Shown piece by piece: positions 58,601 through 64,000 of a DNA stretch of 64,000 nt (positions within the stretch are counted from its first letter, which is position 1; each line of letters begins with the position of its first letter). The position numbers and the translations under genes are program-made. The notes beneath the pieces are model-generated. The model was given only the letters and a program-made list of their open reading frames with translations, had not been told where the DNA came from and did not search any database. This DNA is from Watersipora subatra (lineage: Eukaryota; Bryozoa; Gymnolaemata; Cheilostomatida; Watersiporidae), in the NCBI RefSeq assembly GCF_963576615.1, contig NC_088717.1, positions 52,305,026-52,369,025 of the forward strand, given 5' to 3'.

Positions 58601-61600
58601 TTCAAATATAAAAAAAACTAATCTGTCACGCTAGATTGCGAGGATACTAGTATATATAATACTGCTATACTTTATTTTCTCTCGAAAGTGCGGCAAAAGT
58701 GAAAACAATATTTCTAAGGCTAGCGATAGTACTCTCGTTATTCAAAGTGAATTTGACAACTTTTACTGACTTGGCTCTTCAAGTTATATGGAATTTCTTA
58801 TATAATACAAAACAAAAACTTTACATAAATTTATACGTTAATTGGAATTTATGTTATAGGTTTACGTTAAAAGAGTGTCTACTGTATAATGCAGTTTACA
58901 TGCATGGTTACAACAAACAAGTGAACATTTGGAAAGCACTGATTGCTGATATGCACCTGAGATGGTGAAGGTGCAACCTCTACATGATTCCCTCTAAACA
59001 GAAGAGAGTTGATATCTTGGTAGAAAGGACTATCACTTTCCTTCGAATACAGCTGGAGGAGAGCAGCCATTGCAGAGAAATCGACTACAAGCAGCAGAGG
59101 TCACTAATAACAATTGATCATTTACTGTGCAAAAGCCTGAGGCTCCAAGATAACACTGACCAAACATGACAGTTATTAACAAGTGACCTGATCAAAATGA
59201 AGGATTTTGATGATCAATGAAACAGGAAATTGTCCGGATTGCAAGTTTGGGTGGCATTTGGTAAGTAAAAGCATAGCTATGCTAAGGGTAGAGACAGAAG
59301 CTGAAATTGTAATAAAAAATAGCATGAGAGTTGACAGGGGTGGATGAAAACAAGAGGAACATAGGGGTGAAGCAAAATTAACAGTTCACGTAAATTGATG
59401 CAACAAAACAAATAGACGGGAGTGGATCTAGATAATAGACCACCAACTCCACCATAAATCATTAAAAATAGGACAAACAGAAAAGTAGCAATGATGACGA
59501 AGTGCACTAGAGCATCCAGTGGTGGATAAAGATGAAAATAAAGTGATTCATTCACCCGATAAACCATAAATTCTCAATTCACAAATAAATGGATGAAAGT
59601 GAAAATACTTGATAGATTAGAGCATTCTATGGTGAAACGAGGTGAAAAATGATGCAGCAGTGTATCAAAGTATAGGGTATGCAGTGGTGGATAAATCTAA
59701 GAGAGTTCACAAAAGGCGGACCAATTTAAGGGAACATGGAATAATTGGTCAAGGAAAGAGAGCATGCAGTAGTGGATCATAGTAAAGTAACATAGAATAA
59801 TAGATCAGGGTGAAAGAGCATGCAGCAAAGAAGTACGCAATGGTGATCAATTTAGGTGAGTTCACAAGGGGAATCAGGGTAACGCAACATGGACATACGG
59901 CTTGAATAAAGCATGCAGTGGTGGATAAAGGTAAGACAGTATGGAATGATGGATAGCGAAATAGAGAATGCTGTGGTAAATGATGGTGGTAAGGCAACAT
60001 GGAATAATGGATCAAGTAAAGAGAGCGAGCAGCAAACAAGAGTAAATATACAATCCGGTCAAACTGGACAAGAATGATGCAAACCATGGAAAAAAGCTGA
60101 GAATAACCAAAAATAAAGGTAATTCAAGAAAAGAACTGTTGTGGTTCCTGACTTACCTTCGCTCAGGGAGTTCTGCGGAGTTTGCAGACTCGTCTCCAGT
60201 CTACACTGAAGGTCTTTTACTTCCTCTTGGTAGATCTCATTGGCTACCTGTACTGTTTCCAACTTCATTTGTAGTTCTATAATAATTCATAAGAAAAGGA
60301 ATAAACACTGACACACTGACAGATCAATAGACAAGCCATCTCAACACATAAACGAAAGGGAACATGACTAACCATTGATAGAACTCGCTCCGTCCGCCAG
60401 TTTGTTCCGCAAGTACTCGACTGACCCCTTGACCTCCACAGGACTCGAAAAGCAGATATTGTCATCTTCAACCATTTCTATCGCTAATGACTTGGAGATA
60501 TCAGCAGGAGTTGAACCTTTCGTGCTATGACAAAATACGAGCGATGGCCACCTCATGACGCAGCGTTATGAATTCAGAAGACTGATAGTGAGAAACTGTT
60601 AAGATGTGTCAAGAGGCTCGGCAGCTATATTGATATCTACTCACAGTAAAGATGCTTCCATGTCGTTTAGATTTCTCTGCATCTGAGTGATGTACTCATC
60701 CTTCTCCGAGAGAGCCTGTTTGTAACTATAGATGTTAGCGAGTTCCCTCATTTAGTATTATGATTATTGCTACTAAAGATCATCAAATGTAATAACTATG
60801 TGCACAATCATTCTCTGATGTGGAAATGTGGTTGAGTGGTGCAAATGATAGTGAGCTTAGGTTGAAATCTGAATATCCAGGTTCGACTCCCATGCGGTGC
60901 AATTCTTTTTCTTAACACTTTTAACATGGTTCCGGATAGACAGAATGACGACACAGCTCTTATTATAGTAAAGATTTCTCCAAACGTTCATCAGTCTTTA
61001 TGAATAAAAATATCCTTAGAGATGTGGTAACAAGCCTTTACATTGTACATGTTTTACAGCATTGAATAACCTGAACAGAAACATGATTTCCATTCAAAAT
61101 GCAAAACTATCTCTGCACAGTGATATTTAATAGATTTGACAGTCTTTCAGAGAACCCTTACTATAATAAGACGCGCGTCTGTCTGTCCATAGCAAGGTTT
61201 GGAGTTGTTAAGGATAAAAGTTAGCATTCAGCAGGACTCGCACTTATGACATTCAGTTTGATGGATATTCTAACACCTGAAGATGTTGACTGCATTCCAG
61301 TTTTACAAAATAAGTGTGTAAATAGTTATTCTCTGTGCCTTATCAGCCCATCAGATGATCTCTAACGGCCATAGACCTATTCAGTATAGTACTGGAAACC
61401 TATTAAATATAGTTAATAGGTCTATGCTCATGGCACACTAGACTAACATGCATCTAGTTTGACACAACCGATTAAAGCACTTAAACTATGCTAACTGTTG
61501 GAGCAGAGAAGCTTTTTATATTGCACATAACAACTTGGTTAGTTATATATTATACTTTAACCATCAACTAGCAAAGCATATAATATTACAAAGTTTTTAG

Positions 61601-62309
61601 AGTACGTTATTAATCAAAACTGTTCACAGAAAGGTTAGTCAGGACTTAGACAGGTGGACAGGAAGTGACCAGTCTACTTGGAGAGCTGGAATGAGAGTGA
61701 CCATAAACAGTCTACTTGGACAGGTGGACAGAGAGTGACCATAAACAGTCTAGATGAACAGGTGGACAAAGAGTGACCATAAACAGTCTACATGGACAGG
61801 TGGACAGAGAGTGACCAGAAACAGTCTACATGGACAGGTGGACAGAGAGTGACCATAAACAGTCTACATGGACAAGTGGACAGAGAGTGACCATAAACAG
61901 TCTACATGGACAGGTGGACAGAGAGTGACCATAAACAGTCTACGTGGACAGAGAGTGACCATAAACAGTCTACATGGACAGGTGGACAGAGAGTGACCAT
62001 GAACAGTCTACATGGACAAGTGGACAGAGAGTGACCATAAACAGTCTACATGGACAGGTGGACAGAGAGTGACCATAAACAGTCTACATGGACAGGTGGA
62101 CAGAGGGTGACCATAAACGGTCTATATGGACAGGTGGACAGAGAGTGACCACAAAACATAAAAAATGACCTGACCTGATACATAGCTGCTAACTGGGTTT
62201 CAGACCTTTCTTCCTGTCTTTCATTCCTGTCTTCCAGTTGAGAGATATACAGCCTCATGTCTTCCACCTCCTGTGCCCGGCTCGCTACCATGTCTTGCAT
62301 CCGCTCCAT
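49503..62309 (-). CDS. Coiled-coil, TQT-rich, tail-anchored protein (11 exons seen)
   Basis: Not recognised as a named family. Exons found: 62175-62309, 60645-60715, 60373-60524, 60157-60276, 58957-59084, 57053-57399, 54057-54139, 52586-52777, 51903-52000, 50749-50792 and 49503-49638. The first six join in phase, and so do the last four. The joins on either side of 54057-54139 do not, so exons are missing there. The product has heptad-type helices (EVEDMRLYISQLEDRNE, ALSEKDEYITQMQRNLNDME, ELQMKLETVQVAN), then a Ser/Thr-rich region with several TQT-like motifs and CMACGD, another CxxC (ICNRCNE), one membrane segment (AAAVALALVLFIGWYL) and a 25-residue tail ending VPPH. Such a layout suits a cytosolic coiled-coil tether anchored by its C terminus. 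The first exon starts exactly at an ATG after an acceptor; more 5' exons likely lie beyond the window. Confidence 0.75.
50201..50570 (+). mobile_element. tRNA-derived SINE, family S2
   Basis: A fairly complete copy: start ACTAGCCGCATGCCGGGCGT, tRNA-like head at about 50420-50480 and end ACTATAACTGGACCCGGGGA. It is in the last intron of the coiled-coil gene. Confidence 0.68.
50749..50792 (-). CDS. Coiled-coil gene, exon j
   Basis: Fifteen codons read ICNRCNERKEGGQL, a CxxC pair in a basic context. Acceptor is CTTATAG and donor is GTAAGT. Phases 0 and 2 join both neighbours exactly, which supports such a short exon. Confidence 0.65.
51903..52000 (-). CDS. Coiled-coil gene, exon i
   Basis: The single open frame reads LELAGGDTRARPSNASRMSY and then QPAVYNSANRDE. 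Acceptor is TTGCAG (phase 1) and donor is GTATGT (phase 0). It is probably a disordered linker. Confidence 0.65.
52586..52777 (-). CDS. Coiled-coil gene, exon h (duplicated type)
   Basis: It begins like exon e (DFSAMVALLQLY) and then diverges into SSQLKDASQTVDDLDSYA, running on to AIEDKDKKW before GTGTGT, phase 1 out. That matches the next exon. ASQTVDD is another SQT-like site. Confidence 0.62.
53011..53145 (-). mobile_element. S1 SINE, tail and tRNA-like part
   Basis: In minus sense, box B GAGTTCAAATCCC is followed by the S1 tail with CGACTCTTATTATAGTAAA. Confidence 0.6.
53658..53785 (-). mobile_element. S1 SINE, 5' part
   Basis: In minus sense, ATGAGGTGTAATAAGTATTT is followed by a tRNA-like head (GGCACAGCTGGTAGTGTG). 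The tail is missing. Confidence 0.5.
54057..54139 (-). CDS. Coiled-coil gene, candidate exon g
   Basis: After CAATTCAG the only open frame (phase 1) reads VDVRVQTEPPQKTSTSVQAM and then LLDLRHS at donor GTAAGG. VQTEPP resembles the TQT-type motifs of the preceding exon. Its entry phase does not match the previous exon's exit (2) and its exit (0) does not match the next entry (1). Small exons must lie on both sides if this is real. Confidence 0.5.
55010..55185 (-). mobile_element. S1 SINE, diverged
   Basis: In minus sense, CGTGAGTGATCGTCAGATGT begins the element and GATCGAGTGGTGCAGGTGTT is its box A region. The tail is weak. Confidence 0.5.
55355..55805 (+). repeat. Composite repeat (opposed S2 end plus S1-like tail), copy 1
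   Basis: An S2 3' part in minus sense (about 55355-55545) is followed by a segment with GCGTGAGAGATCATGAC and CAGCTCTTATTATAGCAAAG. The same combination recurs inverted at 63005-63425, including the outer flank GAATGGGTAATA. Confidence 0.65.
56037..56704. repeat. 74-bp minisatellite, 9 nearly identical units
   Basis: The unit runs CGATAGTTATACTACACTCT ... CAACAGGACAAGCTATAT. Over nine units I see one base difference (an A to G at about 56489), apart from the outer ends. Frames of 62 residues repeat every 74 bases and are artefacts. In the coiled-coil gene intron between exons f and g. Confidence 0.97.
57053..57399 (-). CDS. Coiled-coil gene, exon f (TQT-motif region)
   Basis: This 347-base exon begins KIPSSPDTDTGSPSPSEESL and contains VSTQTPDF, ALTQTDC, SIQTES and CSQTEL within about 60 residues, then PCMACGDRV. 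TQT is the core of the motif bound by the dynein light chain LC8. Low complexity and many Ser/Pro suggest disorder. Acceptor is ATTACAG in phase 0, and the donor GTAAGT is in phase 2. Confidence 0.78.
58026..58224 (-). mobile_element. tRNA-derived SINE, family S1
   Basis: In minus sense: CACTGTGAGAGATCATCATG, then GGCTGAGTGGTATAGTGG (box A), GTGTTCAATTCTTG (box B) and GGCTCTTATTATAGTAAAG. The order is complete. In an intron of the coiled-coil gene. Confidence 0.78.
58957..59084 (-). CDS. Coiled-coil gene, exon e (duplicated type)
   Basis: It starts after CTTGTAG in phase 1 with DFSAMAALLQLYSKESDS and ends VEVAPSPSQ at GTGCAT, phase 0. The first 14-15 codons and about 140 bp of the preceding intron recur at the exon 52586-52777, while the remaining parts of the two exons are unrelated. 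Confidence 0.65.
59590..60035. repeat. Degenerate tandem of about 55-60 bp
   Basis: Phrases GCATGCAGTGGTGGATAAA, AACATGGAATAATGGATCA and GTAAAGAGAGCA recur seven or eight times with many changes. It lies in the intron between exons d and e of the coiled-coil gene. Confidence 0.75.
60157..60276 (-). CDS. Coiled-coil gene, exon d
   Basis: ELQMKLETVQVANEIYQEEV is followed by KDLQCRLETSLQTPQNSLSE, a strongly helical heptad segment. Acceptor is ATTATAG and donor is GTAAGT, phase 1 on both sides. Confidence 0.75.
60373..60524 (-). CDS. Coiled-coil gene, exon c
   Basis: It reads TKGSTPADISKSLAIEMVED and then CFSSPVEVKGSVEYLRNKLA up to ASSIN. This is a Ser/Glu-rich linker followed by a helix. Acceptor is GTCATAG in phase 2, and GTTAGT serves as donor in phase 1. 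Confidence 0.7.
60645..60715 (-). CDS. Coiled-coil gene, exon b
   Basis: It reads ALSEKDEYITQMQRNLNDME and then ASL, continuing the coiled coil. The acceptor AAACAG gives phase 0; the more conspicuous upstream TATAG would not match the preceding exon. It leaves in phase 2 at GTGAGT. Confidence 0.7.
60775..60976 (+). mobile_element. tRNA-derived SINE, family S1
   Basis: GATCATCAAATGTAATAACT, box A GTGGTTGAGTGGTGCAAAT, box B CAGGTTCGACTCCC and tail GCTCTTATTATAGTAAAG. Confidence 0.76.
61156..61368 (-). mobile_element. tRNA-derived SINE, family S1
   Basis: An opposed copy 180 bp from the previous one. The minus-sense tail includes GACGCGCGTCTTATTATAGT. The tRNA-like part is diverged. Confidence 0.66.
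61650..62155. repeat. 38-bp minisatellite
   Basis: About 13 units of ACAGTCTACATGGACAGGTG plus GACAGAGAGTGACCATAA. One unit near 61945 is short by 8 bp. It ends 20 bp before the donor of coiled-coil exon a. Confidence 0.95.
62175..62309 (-). CDS. Coiled-coil gene, exon a
   Basis: Forty-five codons (MERMQDMVASRAQEVEDMRL, then YISQLEDRNERQEE) form a charged helix with heptad hydrophobics. Acceptor is ATTGTAG and donor is GTCAGG; phase 0 both sides. The ATG directly after the acceptor may be a start or just an internal Met. A 38-bp tandem array sits in the next intron, about 20 bp from the donor. Confidence 0.72.
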
Positions 62310-63004
62310 CTACAATCCATAGATGTATACGCCATTATTCTGGAAGCCATAGTGTTAGAAGATGCATACATTATGATTGTGGGAGCCATAATGGTAGCAT
62401 CTTGAAAGCAGCCAATCGTTAAAAGACAACCTACATTCAGAATTTTGCAGCTGTCCATCAAGCCTATTCGCATATCACTATTTTATTAGACAATGCTATC
62501 ACAAGTCTATACTCACATGAGTTTATGAAGTTGTAAGAAAACAAGAATATAACTTGGATACATCTATGGAATTACCAGTCTGCTCAATAATAAATACATA
62601 ATCACAAGTCTTTGGAACCACAGATCTTCTTTAGAATAAGTCAATGCTATCATTTGTTACGAAGAGTGATGAGAGAATATTCAATTCTGATGTTACAAGT
62701 GGTTATATCTTTAGATATTATTATTATACCCTGATTGCTGTCTATGCTCTCTGCTAAGTGATAACGTGTATAAACCTCTTGTTCCCAGTTATTCACAGCT
62801 ACTGAATGTAAAATGGTTTGCTTATTACCCTACCAAGATCCTACTATCGTAATCAAACACTATAATAAATAATACGATACTCTCACGCCTGTACTGTTTC
62901 ATTTCTATGCTGTTCGATACAATTCCATCACAAAAACGTGTCAATGTGACTACACACTCAATTATTTGGGGAATGTCCATGTACTTCTACATAGTTCTAC
63001 GGTG

Positions 63005-63425
63005 TTGAATGGGTAATAAAATAGGTTTTTGCATAAAAAACAATTTTTAATTGGCTAAGTTTCTTTACCCAATAAATTTGAGTAACTTAAGCTAGTCTAA
63101 ATCTTTACTATAATAAGAGCTGTTATTATAACTTAACTCAACGTTAAGAAAAAGATTGCATCATGATCTCTCATGATATCATGATCTTTAAGTGTGCTAG
63201 CTGAAGCGTGCTATTTTATCCAATCAGCATTAAAGATTGGTAGTTGTAATAAGTATAACTACAAATTATCCCATTTTATAGCAATATACCCGCATGGCCT
63301 AGGCCCTAGGGGATAGACAAGCCAGTTTGCAGACCTGGAGGTTCTAAAGTGGCTTTTTTGTCCGTATGACTTTATTGCTATAACTGGACACACGAATGAC
63401 AGACAAACACTGATATTTATATACT
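63005..63425 (-). repeat. Composite repeat, copy 2 (inverted)
   Basis: This is the inverted counterpart of 55355-55805. The two copies match over about 420 bp, so the pair moved or was copied as one unit. Confidence 0.65.
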
Positions 63426-63764
63426 GGATATAAATTGTTTCATACCATATCTATAATAATATGTTTTGCATCTAAGCAACTATCAGCCTAAACCAACAAG
63501 TCAAGGTTCATGGTAACATTTGGTAAGTACAACAATTTAACAAGTAGCGTAGACCGGGGTTACATTGGCAGTTTTAAATTTTTTTTTACTAAAATACAAA
63601 TTTAATTAATTCAACTGATTAGTTTTATATTGTCAATACTTTTTTCACTGTATAACTATTACTATAATGATTATAACTTATTATTATGATGATTACCTGC
63701 AATTATCTTTGTAAAATATGTTGTTACTATTAGCTTCTTACTTTCTGACATTTTGAGTGGCCAA

Positions 63765-63855
63765 AGTTGCCCTATGAACTGTCAACTTTGGCTTAAAACT
63801 GAAAACTCATTGATAGCCAAAGTTACTCCGAATGTTGGGTAACTTTGGCCCCCCC
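63765..63855. repeat. Two small hairpins sharing GCCAAAGTT
   Basis: GGCCAAAGTT...AACTTTGGC occurs twice in about 100 bp, each time inverted. Confidence 0.65.
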
Positions 63856-64000
63856 CTATATTTTTTGTGTATTTCTAAATTGGATCATTATCTGAAGTTT
63901 TGAATAAGCAGTAACTGTAAGAAATATTAGGTTCTTTATTTACAAATTTAAAAAATTACTCAAATACTATCTGACTTACGTACCATCGAAAATATCGATC

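Larger units (their letters stand above)
62310..64000. other. Right end of window
   Basis: Intron of the coiled-coil gene or its 5' region. Apart from the composite repeat and two small hairpins, no exon was recognised. Confidence 0.45.

Overview
This is a metazoan nuclear window. It is AT-rich, its genes are split by many introns with GT/AG borders, and it is crowded with microsatellites, minisatellites, tRNA-derived SINEs, short inverted-repeat elements and LINE copies. The gene content (cyclic nucleotide-gated channel, WSC-type sulfotransferase, GalNAc-transferase-like protein, R4/Dong-type LINE) suggests an invertebrate, plausibly a lophotrochozoan such as a bryozoan or mollusc. The species cannot be settled from the sequence alone. 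No bacterial, organellar or viral gene was recognised.

Layout. (1) 2.4-20.7 kb, minus strand: a cyclic nucleotide-gated channel alpha-type subunit in at least eight phase-compatible exons. Its 9.9 kb intron holds two R4/Dong-like LINE copies separated by (TA)n and SINEs. (2) 20.7-27 kb: no convincing gene, but a Z-DNA-like alternating purine/pyrimidine array and a long CT tract. (3) 27.3-41.3 kb, minus strand: a divergent GALNT-like type II membrane protein in six to eight exons whose metal-binding and catalytic motifs look lost. Its introns hold a 24-bp array carrying AP-1-like sites, a 29-bp array with a 58-bp higher-order period, and two opposed inverted-repeat elements bracketing one exon. 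(4) 41.3-45.2 kb: interval between divergent genes, with a 16-bp minisatellite. (5) 45.2-49.1 kb, plus strand: the 3' part of a WSCD-like sulfotransferase gene in four exons, ending at a poly(A) signal. (6) 49.5-62.3 kb and probably beyond, minus strand: a coiled-coil, TQT-rich, tail-anchored protein in at least eleven exons, convergent with the sulfotransferase gene and about 400 bp from it. A nearly homogeneous 74-bp array lies in one of its introns.

The genes do not form one pathway. One is an ion channel, two are probably Golgi-lumen proteins (one sulfotransferase and one likely inactive glycosyltransferase), and one is a cytoskeletal or organelle tether. Exon borders were read by eye from splice consensus, phase continuity and family similarity. 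Where phases do not join, between the TQT exon and the more 3' exons of the coiled-coil gene, small exons have probably been missed.
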